64,000 nt of DNA from Parvibaculum sp046297875 (GCF_046297875.1 NZ_JBKBHD010000001.1:1550001-1614000); one strand, 5' to 3'; positions 45,898 through 53,977 are shown, counted from the first letter of the stretch. Numbers and translations: made by a program. The notes: generated by a model not told the origin, from the letters alone.

Positions 45898-45910
45898 GGT
45901 TGGTGTAAGG
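45893..45910 (+). promoter_or_regulatory. TGTAAGG direct repeat with 11-bp period upstream of eptA-like gene
   Basis: TGTAAGG-TTGG-TGTAAGG overlaps the kinase stop codon and lies about 60 bp before the eptA start. The half-site spacing (11 bp) is that of PmrA/QseB-type boxes. It may give the transferase and phosphatase genes their own regulated promoter inside the operon. Confidence 0.5.
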
Positions 45911-45970
45911 CGGTTCGTCTGGATTCCACATGGGCGGAATGTGTTGTCCGCCGTGAACCGGGAATCCCCT

Positions 45971-47686
45971 ATGCCTCTTTCAATTCTCGTCCGGGGAATG
46001 CTGCAGCGCGCTGCCGCTGTCCGTCTGCCGCCGCTTCACCCTCTGGTTGTGGCCCTCGGTGCCGCGGCGCTTCTGGTGCTCTTCTATAACGGGCAGCTCT
46101 GGTCCGCTGTGCCGGGCTGGTGGCCCGGACGATCGGTGGCAGACATTGCCTTCATGGCGTCCATCGGTTTTGTTCTCTGCGCCGCCTTCTATCTTGTGAT
46201 TCAGGCCTTCGCCTTTCCGCGCCTGCTGAAGCCGGTTCTCGCCACCCTGTTTCTGACCGCTGCCGGCGTTTCCTATTTCGCGTCAGCTTATGGCGTGATG
46301 ATGGATCGCGGCATGATTGCGAATATCCTTGAGACGGACACGCATGAGGCGGGCGACCTGATGAGCCTGTCCTTCCTGCTGCATATGGCGGTTTACGGGC
46401 TTCTGCCTGCGGCGCTCGCGATGGCAATTCCGTTGCGATGCCACAGTCTCTGGCGTGAGGCCCTGCAGCGCGCGGGCGCCGTGGCCGCATCGCTGCTTGT
46501 GATCGCGGCAAGTGCCGCCTTTTTCTATCAGGACTATGCGGTGCTGGTGCGCAGTCATCGCGAAGTCCGCTTCATGATCAATCCGTCGGCGGCGATCTAT
46601 GGTGCGTTCCGCTATGCGACAGCCGTTCCCAGCGCCATGGCGAGCGAATTCAAGACCATTGCCGAATATGCCGAGCGCGTGCCGGCGCTGGATGGCCGCA
46701 AGACCGTGATGGTGCTTGTCGTGGGCGAGACGGCGCGGGCCGATCACTTCTCGCTCAACGGCTACGACCGCGAGACAACGCCGCTGCTCGCTGTGCGCGA
46801 CGTGGTGAGCTTTGGCGAGGTGCGCTCCTGCGCCACGTCGACGGCGGAATCCGTGCCTTGCATGTTTTCCGATCTCGGACGCAGCGGCTATTCACCGATG
46901 GAAGCGGCGTCGCGCGAAAACCTGCTCGATATTGCCGTTCGTGCCGGTGTCGATGTGTTGTGGCTCGAGAACAATTCGAGCTGCAAGGGCGTCTGTGCCC
47001 GGGTGCCGGTGAAAACGGCCTGGGAATTTTCGGACCCGGCCTATTGTTCGGGCGGGGAATGTCTCGACGATGTGCTGGCCGATCAGCTCAAATTCGCGCT
47101 GGCGCGGAACGAGAACGATCTGCTTGTCGTGTTTCACCAGATCGGCAGCCATGGGCCCGCCTATTACAAACGGTCGACACCCGACTACAACGCATTCGGC
47201 CCGATTTGCGAGACGAGCGAAATCCAATCCTGCTCGCAGGAGCAGATCGTCAACACCTATGACAATTCGATCCGTTACACCGATCATATTCTTGCAGACA
47301 TCATCGACACGCTGACGCGCGCATCGGACCGTTTCGACACGGCGCTGCTTTATGTGTCGGATCATGGCGAGTCGCTCGGCGAGGGCGGTTTGTATCTGCA
47401 CGGGCTACCCTACATGTTCGCACCCGACGTGCAGAAGCATGTGCCGATGGTGTTCTGGGCCTCGCCCGAATATCGCGACGCCGTTTCTCTCGACGATGGC
47501 TGCCTTGCGCGCGGCGCGGGCACGGAATACAGCCACGACAATCTGTTTCATTCGGTGCTCGGGCTTTTGGATATAAGGACCGATGCCTATCGCAGCGACC
47601 TTGACATCTTCGCACCCTGCCGCCCGGCGGCGCGGACTGCGGCCCTGACGGGTAAACCGGGGACCGGCGGGAGCATGGTGCGGTGA
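45971..47686 (+). CDS. eptA: phosphoethanolamine--lipid A transferase
   Basis: 571 residues from ATG 45971 (GTG 45941 or 45953 upstream are possible). Four to five N-terminal membrane spans (to about residue 175) are followed by a periplasmic sulfatase-fold domain. The predicted Thr nucleophile is in VVGETARADH; metal ligands are in YVSDHGESLGE and LHGLPY. Several Cys pairs (SCATSTAESVPC, SCKGVC, CSGGEC) fit EptA disulfides. It moves phosphoethanolamine from phosphatidylethanolamine to lipid A and leaves diacylglycerol. It lies behind a PmrAB-like pair and overlaps the PAP2 gene by 4 bp. Confidence 0.92.
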   Translation: MPLSILVRGMLQRAAAVRLPPLHPLVVALGAAALLVLFYNGQLWSAVPGWWPGRSVADIAFMASIGFVLCAAFYLVIQAFAFPRLLKPVLATLFLTAAGVSYFASAYGVMMDRGMIANILETDTHEAGDLMSLSFLLHMAVYGLLPAALAMAIPLRCHSLWREALQRAGAVAASLLVIAASAAFFYQDYAVLVRSHREVRFMINPSAAIYGAFRYATAVPSAMASEFKTIAEYAERVPALDGRKTVMVLVVGETARADHFSLNGYDRETTPLLAVRDVVSFGEVRSCATSTAESVPCMFSDLGRSGYSPMEAASRENLLDIAVRAGVDVLWLENNSSCKGVCARVPVKTAWEFSDPAYCSGGECLDDVLADQLKFALARNENDLLVVFHQIGSHGPAYYKRSTPDYNAFGPICETSEIQSCSQEQIVNTYDNSIRYTDHILADIIDTLTRASDRFDTALLYVSDHGESLGEGGLYLHGLPYMFAPDVQKHVPMVFWASPEYRDAVSLDDGCLARGAGTEYSHDNLFHSVLGLLDIRTDAYRSDLDIFAPCRPAARTAALTGKPGTGGSMVR

Positions 47687-48408
47687 GCGAGATTTCCCCG
47701 GCTCTGCAGCATCGCCGTGATATGGCCCTGCCGCTGGAAATCGCCGCCGCTGCAGCTTTGATCCTGTTCTTCGCCTTCTGGCCGCCGGTCCATGCGCTCG
47801 ATATCCGCCTGGAAAGCTATCTTTTCGACCAGGAAACGGGCCAGTGGCTAATGCCGCCCCAGAACAGGGATTTGCTCTACTGGCTGATCTATCGCGGACC
47901 TAAACTTGCGCTCTCCGTCGCGGGCGGTGCGGCTTTTATGTGGCTTTGCCTGCAGGCGCTGCAGCGGCGCTGGCAGCCGCGCCATACACAATATGCCCTG
48001 GGTCTTGCTGTTGTGGCGCTGGTGCCGCTGATATCGGGGCTGCTCAAGGCGGTGACGGGCGTCTCCTGCCCGGCGCAGGAAGCCCAGTTCGCCGGACCCT
48101 ATCTTCATTCCGACATGGTTACGCGGCTTCTTCGCAATCTCCCCTATAATGAACATCTGCGCTGCTGGCCGGCGGGACATGCATCCGCCGGATTTGCGCT
48201 GATCGGCCTCCGGCTCATCGCGCCGCCGCTTCTGCGCTCGGCTTTCCTCTACACCATCCCAGGTGTTGCCGCGGGCTGGCTGCTGGGCGTTTATCAGATG
48301 GCGCGGGGGCAGCACTATCTCTCCCACACCTTCGTCACCATGGCGATTGCCCTCGCAATTTCCTCGCTCGCGTGCATGTGGCTTGCGCGGATCGAGGATC
48401 GCGGTTGA
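47683..48408 (+). CDS. PAP2-family membrane phosphatase
   Basis: 241 residues with about six membrane spans. Acid-phosphatase motifs: KAVTGVSCP in place of the usual K-x6-RP (Cys replaces Arg), CWPAGHASAGF as the PSGH motif, and RGQHYLSHTF holding the last His. The Cys variant recurs, as far as I recall, in PAP2 proteins encoded beside EptA. It probably removes phosphate from lipid A or an undecaprenyl or lipid phosphate on the periplasmic side. Its start overlaps the eptA stop (4 bp). Confidence 0.88.
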   Translation: MSEISPALQHRRDMALPLEIAAAAALILFFAFWPPVHALDIRLESYLFDQETGQWLMPPQNRDLLYWLIYRGPKLALSVAGGAAFMWLCLQALQRRWQPRHTQYALGLAVVALVPLISGLLKAVTGVSCPAQEAQFAGPYLHSDMVTRLLRNLPYNEHLRCWPAGHASAGFALIGLRLIAPPLLRSAFLYTIPGVAAGWLLGVYQMARGQHYLSHTFVTMAIALAISSLACMWLARIEDRG

Positions 48409-48458
48409 CCGGGATGCCATTTTTCCTGCTAATCGCTTCGAGCGTTTCGGAACGCGCA

Positions 48459-48475
48459 TGACGTTTCGATGACAA
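48459..48475. promoter_or_regulatory. 11-bp direct repeat upstream of diacylglycerol kinase-family gene
   Basis: TGACGTTTCGATGACAA shows two TGAC cores 11 bp apart (48459 and 48470) and is nearly the same as the repeat at 43723. On the minus strand it reads TTGTCATCGAAACGTCAT, which shares 13 of 18 positions with the PhoB consensus. It is 30 bp before the TTG start of the kinase gene. Confidence 0.5.
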
Positions 48476-48505
48476 ACCTGCGACGAGCAACCGGAAGACC
48501 CCGCA

Positions 48506-49387
48506 TTGGCGCTTCGCCGTTTCATCCACATCATTCTCAATCCCACGGCAGGCAGGCGGAAACGCGGGCTGCTGGACGATGTCGTCGGGCGGCTGCGCGC
48601 GGCAGGCGCCGATGTGACCATAGAACTCACCGAGGCGCCCGGCCATGCGACGGAGCTGGCGCGCGCGGCGGCAAGGGCGGGACATGCGGATGTGATCGTC
48701 GCGGCGGGCGGCGATGGCACGATCAACGAGGTGGCGCGCGGGCTGCTTGGACAGGGCGTGCCGCTTGGCATCGTGCCGCTCGGTACGGCGAATGTGCTGG
48801 CCATCGAGATCGGACTTCCGTTGAGGGCCGAAAACATCGCCTCGATGCTGCTCGGCGGGCCGGCGGAGCTCATTGGCACCGGGCTCGTGCAGGGCGAGAT
48901 TTTCCTGTTGATGGCGGGCATCGGCTTCGATGGAGAGATCGTGCATGGCATCGACCCGAAGCTGAAGCGGCTCTGGGGCAAGGGCGCCTTCATCTGGTCC
49001 GGCCTCAAGACATGGGTGCGCGGGCCGGGGCATGACATCCGCCTCGTAGCAGACGGGCGCGAGAGGCAGGCGGCATGGGTGGTCGTCACCAATGCGCGGC
49101 ACTATGCGGGGCCCTTTGTGCTGGCACCCAGGGCGATGATTACCGAGCCGGGGCTCACGCTCTTTCTCTTCAAGAGCAAGTCGCGCTTCGCATTCGCTGT
49201 CTATCTCGCGGCACTGGGGCTCGGTCTTGTCGAGCGGCTGCGCATGGTGGAAGTCCTGCCTGCGCGCGTGATCGAGTTCAAGGGACCGGAAGGGCTTGCC
49301 GTCGAAATTGACGGCGATGACCGGGGCTTCCTGCCGCAGCGGATTGAGCAGGGCACGCAGTTTCTCAGGATGGTGGTGCCGGGCTAG
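48506..49387 (+). CDS. diacylglycerol kinase catalytic-domain lipid kinase (YegS/DagK-like)
   Basis: 293 residues from a TTG at 48506 (GGAAGA about 9 bases upstream). The kinase core has ILNPTAGRRKRG, the nucleotide-binding AAGGDGTINEVARGL, and PLGTANVLA. It belongs to the soluble DAGK_cat family, which phosphorylates diacylglycerol or related lipids. Following the EptA and PAP2 genes by 97 bp, it could turn diacylglycerol left by phosphoethanolamine transfer back into phosphatidic acid; this is inference. It overlaps the converging gene by 4 bp. Confidence 0.88.
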   Translation: MALRRFIHIILNPTAGRRKRGLLDDVVGRLRAAGADVTIELTEAPGHATELARAAARAGHADVIVAAGGDGTINEVARGLLGQGVPLGIVPLGTANVLAIEIGLPLRAENIASMLLGGPAELIGTGLVQGEIFLLMAGIGFDGEIVHGIDPKLKRLWGKGAFIWSGLKTWVRGPGHDIRLVADGRERQAAWVVVTNARHYAGPFVLAPRAMITEPGLTLFLFKSKSRFAFAVYLAALGLGLVERLRMVEVLPARVIEFKGPEGLAVEIDGDDRGFLPQRIEQGTQFLRMVVPG

Positions 49388-50973
49388 GCCGCGTCGGCGC
49401 CGAAGCGGGGGCGGCCGAGGCCCTGATGCGAGGGAAGGGCAGCGGGTGCCGTCCAGCGGCCATAATAATCAGCCAGAGACATGGAGACGCCGTCAGAGCC
49501 CATGATGCGGGCGTGCCTGCGCGTCAGGCGGCGCGGCTCGGTCACGCCGCATGAATGGGCGATGACGCAGACTTCTTCCGTCACGCGCTCGGCATAGCGG
49601 CGGACGCGCTCTGCCTTGTCGGTCACGTCAAGACCGCGCTGCAGACGCTTGTCATGCGTGGTGATGCCGGTGGGGCAGGTGTTCTTGTTGCATTGAAGCG
49701 CCTGGATGCAGCCGAGCGAGAACATATAGCCGCGCGCAGACGACACGAAATCCGCGCCGACGCAGAGCGCCCAGGCGACTTCGGCTGGCGTGATGAGCTT
49801 GCCGCTCGCATTGACGCGGATGCGCGACTTCAGCTTGTGGCGCTCCAGCGCGTCGCAAAGCATGGGCAGGCTTTCCCATATCGGCAGGCCGACATAATCG
49901 ATCAATGGCATGGGGGCGGCGCCCGTTCCGCCATCGGCACTGTCGAGCGTGATGAAATCCGGCGCGTGCTGGAGGCCGCGTGCGTTGATCTCGTCGCAGA
50001 GATCGTCGAGGAAATCATAGGAGCCCAGCACGAGCTTGAAGCCCACGGGCTTGCCTGTCACCTCGCGCACATGGGCGACCATGTCGAGGAGATCGCCCAC
50101 GCTTTCGATTTCGGGATGGCGGTTCGGGCTGATCGAATCCGTGCCTTCGGCGATGCCGCGGATGCGGGCGATTTCCGACGTCACTTTCGCGCCGGGCAGG
50201 ATGCCGCCCTTGCCGGGCTTTGCGCCCTGGCTCATCTTGATCTCGAACATGCGGATCTGCTCGATGGCGGCGAGCGCCTTCAGCCTGTCGTCGCAGAGCG
50301 TTCCATCTTCCTTGCGGCAGCCATATTTCGCCGTGCCGATCTGGAAGACGATGTCGGCGCCGCCTTCGAGATGGAAAGGCGAGAGGCCGCCTTCGCCCGT
50401 GTTGAGCCAGATGCCCGCCATGCGTGCGCCTTTCGACAGCGCGAGGACGGCGGGTTTCGAAATCGCGCCGTAGGACATGCCGGAAATATTGTAGATCGAA
50501 GCGGTGCGATATGGTGTTCGCGCATAGGGCCCAATCTCGACAATGGCCGTGTCGGTGGCGTTCGCGTCGAGCATCGGAAAGGGGCAGTTCGCGAAGGAAA
50601 CGGTGCCGGCGGGGCGGAGATCCCGCGTCGAGCCGAAGGCGACGGTCGTGTCGACGCCTTTTGCGGCGCGGTAGACCCAGGCGCGCTGGGCGCGATTGAA
50701 GGGCAGTTCCTCGCGGTCCATCGCGAAGAAATATTGCCGGAAATATTCGCCGAGCGTTTCGAAGAGATAGCGGAAGCGGCCGATCACCGGATAGTTGCGG
50801 CGCACGGCATGTTTGGTCTGGGTGACGTCGATCACATAGATGACGGCGAGCGAGGCAACGAGGCAGCCGATGCCGACAATGAAGAGCGCCGACATGATGT
50901 CGACGAGCTGCCAGATGACCGAGCCATTGAGCGCTTCGGCAAGCCGTCTGGTCGCATCCGAGATGGAACTCAT
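49384..50973 (-). CDS. FMN-binding glutamate synthase-family protein, membrane-anchored
   Basis: 529 residues. A membrane segment (IMSALFIVGIGCLVASLAVIY reduced to about residues 26-46) precedes a single FMN-binding synthase domain with SGMSYGAIS, SQGAKPGKGG, LDSADGGTGAAP and the 3Fe-4S cysteines in CIQALQCNKNTCPTG. It lacks the glutaminase and beta-helix domains of GltB, and it is not needed for a standard GltBD, which is encoded elsewhere in this window. The real substrate of this family is not well settled. It is transcribed after the transglycosylase with a 30-bp gap. Confidence 0.88.
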   Translation of the reverse strand: MSSISDATRRLAEALNGSVIWQLVDIMSALFIVGIGCLVASLAVIYVIDVTQTKHAVRRNYPVIGRFRYLFETLGEYFRQYFFAMDREELPFNRAQRAWVYRAAKGVDTTVAFGSTRDLRPAGTVSFANCPFPMLDANATDTAIVEIGPYARTPYRTASIYNISGMSYGAISKPAVLALSKGARMAGIWLNTGEGGLSPFHLEGGADIVFQIGTAKYGCRKEDGTLCDDRLKALAAIEQIRMFEIKMSQGAKPGKGGILPGAKVTSEIARIRGIAEGTDSISPNRHPEIESVGDLLDMVAHVREVTGKPVGFKLVLGSYDFLDDLCDEINARGLQHAPDFITLDSADGGTGAAPMPLIDYVGLPIWESLPMLCDALERHKLKSRIRVNASGKLITPAEVAWALCVGADFVSSARGYMFSLGCIQALQCNKNTCPTGITTHDKRLQRGLDVTDKAERVRRYAERVTEEVCVIAHSCGVTEPRRLTRRHARIMGSDGVSMSLADYYGRWTAPAALPSHQGLGRPRFGADAA

Positions 50974-51003
50974 TATGCTTGCCCCTTCATCCCCAAGGCG
51001 CGG

Positions 51004-51969
51004 TCAGGCGCCTGGAATCGTTGCTTCCGCAATCTGTGTCGGCCCGCTCAAGGCGGGCAGCGGATCGAGAACGCGCGGCTCTTCGCGCGTCGCCGTTTCG
51101 GTCGTGCCGGCCACCTCATCCCCTGCAATCGACAGGCGAAGGCCGACGGCGGCGCTTGCGCGCACAGACTGAACGGGCACGGCGTCGAGCACCTTCGGTG
51201 CCGGACGATAGTCGGCAGCCGCGACGGTGGTGTGAATGGTGGCGGCTTCGCCGCGCAGGATCGCCGGCTTCAGAAGGCCGCTCACATCGACGCGCTCGGC
51301 GGCGCTTGCCGGTACGGGCGTATAGGCGATGCTGGCGACGCGGCTGCGTTCGTTTTCCCAGATGCGGATGACGCGGGCGAAATAGCGGCCGCCCCGCCAT
51401 GCGGTCTGCGAGTGGTAATTGGCGACAGCCTGTTGCCATGAGCCGGTGCGCTCGCGCAGTTCCATCAGGAATTCGGCGCCATAGGCGACATTCATCATGG
51501 GGTCGAAAGCATCGTCGAGGCTTGCGAAAGCGTGCGGGTGGTAGCGCAGGTTCACCTGCATGCAGCCGACATCGATGGAGCGCATGCCGCCATCGAGAAG
51601 CTGCTGCGTCTTGGCGATCGCTTCCGCCTTGCTGCTGAAGTAATAGGGCTTGCCCTCGGCATTGATCGTCCAAGGCCAGGGGCGGGATTTCTGTTTCTTC
51701 GGGAGGTAGCGGCCCGACTCCGCCATCGCGACGGCGGCAAGCAGCGCGCGCGGCAGGGCGTTGGCCCGTTCGTGATGGATGGCGGCGGCCTCGCACAATG
51801 TTGAAGGGTCGGAGGCGGCGGACAGGTCCATGGTCTCAAGGGCGGCGGCGCGGTCCGGCGCGGAGAGTGCAACGATCAGCATCAGCAGGACGGCGGACAG
51901 AACGAGGTGGCCAGGGCGCGCCTGACGTTTGTCCGCCTCCGCGAAGTGCCGGAAACCCGATTTCATCAT
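51004..51969 (-). CDS. lytic transglycosylase (SLT domain), exported
   Basis: 321 residues from ATG 51969, with a signal anchor at about 22-45. The SLT domain covers about 55-215: catalytic Glu in AVAMAESGRYLP, then GCMQVNLRYHPHAF and ANYHSQTAWRGG. It cleaves peptidoglycan glycan strands to leave anhydro-muramic ends. The C-terminal 105 residues are Ala/Val-rich, low in complexity and probably disordered. The ATG has a GGACGGGA stretch upstream. A gene-free region of 417 bp lies before it. Confidence 0.87.
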   Translation of the reverse strand: MMKSGFRHFAEADKRQARPGHLVLSAVLLMLIVALSAPDRAAALETMDLSAASDPSTLCEAAAIHHERANALPRALLAAVAMAESGRYLPKKQKSRPWPWTINAEGKPYYFSSKAEAIAKTQQLLDGGMRSIDVGCMQVNLRYHPHAFASLDDAFDPMMNVAYGAEFLMELRERTGSWQQAVANYHSQTAWRGGRYFARVIRIWENERSRVASIAYTPVPASAAERVDVSGLLKPAILRGEAATIHTTVAAADYRPAPKVLDAVPVQSVRASAAVGLRLSIAGDEVAGTTETATREEPRVLDPLPALSGPTQIAEATIPGA

Positions 51970-52189
51970 CCCGTCCCGTCCATGCCCCGTGCGGGGCGCC
52001 CCTTTTCCGGGATTCATGATGCAGACCAGGCATTAAGGAAGGCTTGAAGCGGCTATGAGGGTGGTGGCAGGCGCCGCCGCCCGGTCTGGCCGCGAGGCTT
52101 GCTGCGCTGCACATTCCAGCAGTTCACGGCGTGGGACTGATCAAAAAAGCTGCGTGTTGCCAATAGTTTGGGCGGGGTGTGGCAGTTTG

Positions 52190-52240
52190 TTGCACTGCAT
52201 AAAAAATTCTTCGGGCGGGGTTGATTTATGTGCAGTGCAA
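52190..52240. repeat. long spaced inverted repeat TTGCACTGCA / TGCAGTGCAA
   Basis: Perfect 10-bp arms at 52190-52199 and 52231-52240, with extra TAAA/TTTA pairing just inside them, around a 31-bp spacer. It lies in the AT-rich middle of the gap between the transglycosylase gene (minus) and the terminator of a candidate small RNA (plus). The TGCA-rich arms look like a regulator site; they recall TGC/GCA motifs described for PhaR in polyhydroxybutyrate-forming alphaproteobacteria, but I cannot confirm that. Confidence 0.6.
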
Positions 52241-52249
52241 TGTCATCTT

Positions 52250-52350
52250 TTGCATCGCGGCATGGGTTGAGACTTTCTCCCCTTGCCGTAGCCCTTCCTG
52301 GGCGTTTCCTCCCTAAACTTGGGCCCTGGTTCGCCAGGGCCCCTTTTTTT
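52250..52350 (+). ncRNA. candidate trans-acting small RNA with CCUCC motif
   Basis: About 100 bases ending in a strong intrinsic terminator, with no coding gene on this strand upstream for over 2 kb. Inside are a possible first hairpin (CGGCA at about 52258 pairing with TGCCG at about 52284), a small GCCC/GGGC hairpin, and an unpaired-looking TTTCCTCCC that could pair with ribosome sites, placed right before the terminator. This plan resembles CCUCC-loop small RNAs of alphaproteobacteria (alpha-r14/suhB-like). The 5' end is inferred; a TTGATT with a weak -10 17 bp later fits a start near 52257. Confidence 0.55.
52321..52350 (+). terminator. strong rho-independent terminator (UUCG loop)
   Basis: A perfect 9-bp GC-rich stem (GGGCCCTGG paired with CCAGGGCCC), TTCG tetraloop, then one C and seven T residues on the plus strand. 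The minus strand has no T tract, so it does not serve the converging amidohydrolase gene. Confidence 0.9.
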
Positions 52351-52386
52351 GTGCCGGGTGTGAAGCTCGCGGGAATGACCGGCCTT

Positions 52387-53343
52387 TCAGAAGGCGGCAC
52401 CGCGCAAGCCGGTGGCGAGGGCGGACCAGTCGCGATCCGCCAGCTCGGCAGCAAAGGCGCGCATGTCCTCACGTACCTGCGAAAAGCCTTCATTCCGCTC
52501 AAGCCGGGCCTCATCCATGTAGAGGGCGCGGTTGATCTCGATCTGCAGGGCGTGGAGGCCGCTTGCGGGCTTGCCGTAATGTTCGGTGTTGAAGCCGCCG
52601 GCATAGGGATTGTTGCGGACGACGGTGTAGCCGAGGCGGGTGAGGATGCGTTCGGCCTCGAGCGTCAGGGCGGCGGCGCAGGACGTGCCATAGCGGTCTC
52701 CCAGCACGATGTCCGGCCGGTCCGCGCCATTGTCGTCGTCGGCGGGTCCCCCCACGGAGGGCATGGAGTGACAATCGATCAGTACCGCGCAGCCAAAACC
52801 CGCCAACGTCTCTTCCAGCAGGGCGCGCAATGTTTCGTGGAACGGCATGTAGAGGTGACGGATGCGTTCCTCGGCCTCGGCATAGGCGAGCGGCCCGCGG
52901 TAGATCTCGGCCGAATCGGCAACGACGCGGGCAATGGTGCCAAGCCCGCCCGCGACACGCAGCGAGCGCGTGTTCACATGCGGCGGCAGCGGCTCGGCGA
53001 ACATGGTCGGGTCGAGTTCATAGGGCTCCCGGTTCGCATCCAGAAAGGCGCGCGGAAAGCGGGCATGGAGGAGGGGGGCGCCGAGTTCCACGACGCTGCC
53101 GAACAGATCCTCAACGAAACAGTCTTCCGAGCGGCGCAGCGTAACCGGGTCGAGATTGGAAGCGCTGACAAAGCCGTCCGGGTAACAGCGGCCGCTATGG
53201 GGGGAGCTGAAAACAAAAGGAATCCGCTGCTTTCCCGGCATCTCGACGCTGAGGGGGCGCTCGAAAAGGTCGATCAGGTCCGCGCCGAAAGCGGCGCTGC
53301 CGCTTCTCTTCTTACGGACCTGTCTTTCGGGGGCTAAATCCAT
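52387..53343 (-). CDS. N-formylglutamate amidohydrolase family protein
   Basis: 318 residues from ATG 53343; this start has no clear ribosome site and an in-frame start further upstream cannot be excluded. Family features: IPFVFSSPHSGRCYPDGFV, DLFGSVVELGAPLLHARFPR, DANREPYELDP and LIDCHSMPS. It is predicted to hydrolyse N-formylglutamate or a similar N-acyl acid. The gene lies divergent to cpdR, a neighbourhood I recall as common in alphaproteobacteria. Confidence 0.88.
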   Translation of the reverse strand: MDLAPERQVRKKRSGSAAFGADLIDLFERPLSVEMPGKQRIPFVFSSPHSGRCYPDGFVSASNLDPVTLRRSEDCFVEDLFGSVVELGAPLLHARFPRAFLDANREPYELDPTMFAEPLPPHVNTRSLRVAGGLGTIARVVADSAEIYRGPLAYAEAEERIRHLYMPFHETLRALLEETLAGFGCAVLIDCHSMPSVGGPADDDNGADRPDIVLGDRYGTSCAAALTLEAERILTRLGYTVVRNNPYAGGFNTEHYGKPASGLHALQIEINRALYMDEARLERNEGFSQVREDMRAFAAELADRDWSALATGLRGAAF

Positions 53344-53564
53344 TGTGGAGGGTCGCCGGGCTCGAATTCCAAGATTTGGAGAGCATAACACGGCTGCGCC
53401 GCCGCATGCGACCGCGCCTTCAGGGAATCCCCCGGCGAGAATTCGCCGGTTCACATCCTGTTTACCGATGCCGCCCTATTGTGCCGCCACGGGCCCGAAC
53501 TCGCGAATCAACGCAATTTGGGCCCAATATGGCGGGCATCTGGAATTTCGGGCGGGCGGCACCA

Positions 53565-53927
53565 ATGGCACGTATTCTCCTGGCGGAAGATGATGAATCC
53601 ATGCGCCGTTTTCTGGCGAAGGCGCTGGAGAATGCGGGGCATGACGTGGTGTCATTCGGACAGGGCGACGAAGCCCATCGCTGCCTGAAAAACGATGTTT
53701 TCGACATCCTGCTCACCGATATCGTGATGCCGGAGATGGACGGTATCGAGCTCGCCCGGCTTGCGGCGGAACTCGACCCGACGCTGAAAATCATGTTCAT
53801 CACGGGCTTTGCCGCCGTTGCGCTCAATCCCGACGTGCCGACGCCGCGGGAATCGAAAGTGCTCTCCAAGCCCTTCCATCTGCGCGATCTCGTGGCCGAG
53901 GTGGACCGGCTGATGGCGGCCGCCTGA
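53565..53927 (+). CDS. cpdR: single-domain response regulator CpdR
   Basis: 120 residues from ATG 53565, the family start (MARILLAEDDESMRRFL). Acidic pocket EDD near residue 10, phospho-accepting Asp in LLTDIVMPEMDG, Thr-equivalent region in FITGFA and Lys in VLSKPFHLRDLV. There is no output domain. CpdR controls ClpXP-dependent breakdown of cell-cycle proteins in Caulobacter and relatives, receiving phosphate from the CckA-ChpT relay. The neighbours (N-formylglutamate amidohydrolase, tRNA-Val) support the assignment. Confidence 0.93.
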   Translation: MARILLAEDDESMRRFLAKALENAGHDVVSFGQGDEAHRCLKNDVFDILLTDIVMPEMDGIELARLAAELDPTLKIMFITGFAAVALNPDVPTPRESKVLSKPFHLRDLVAEVDRLMAAA

Positions 53928-53977
53928 ACCCTGTCTGCAGGCCAGGCTTCGCCTTTGATTCAGGCTTGGTTTCCGGC

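Noticed and set aside
49555..51441. A 628-codon plus-strand frame across the FMN glutamate-synthase-like gene
   Set aside because: Antisense shadow of a gene with FMN and Fe-S motifs; it also spans the boundary to the next gene.
52228..53337. A plus-strand frame of 369 codons starting in the candidate small RNA and running through its terminator
   Set aside because: It is opposite the N-formylglutamate amidohydrolase gene and would be stopped by the terminator at 52321-52350. No domain is visible.
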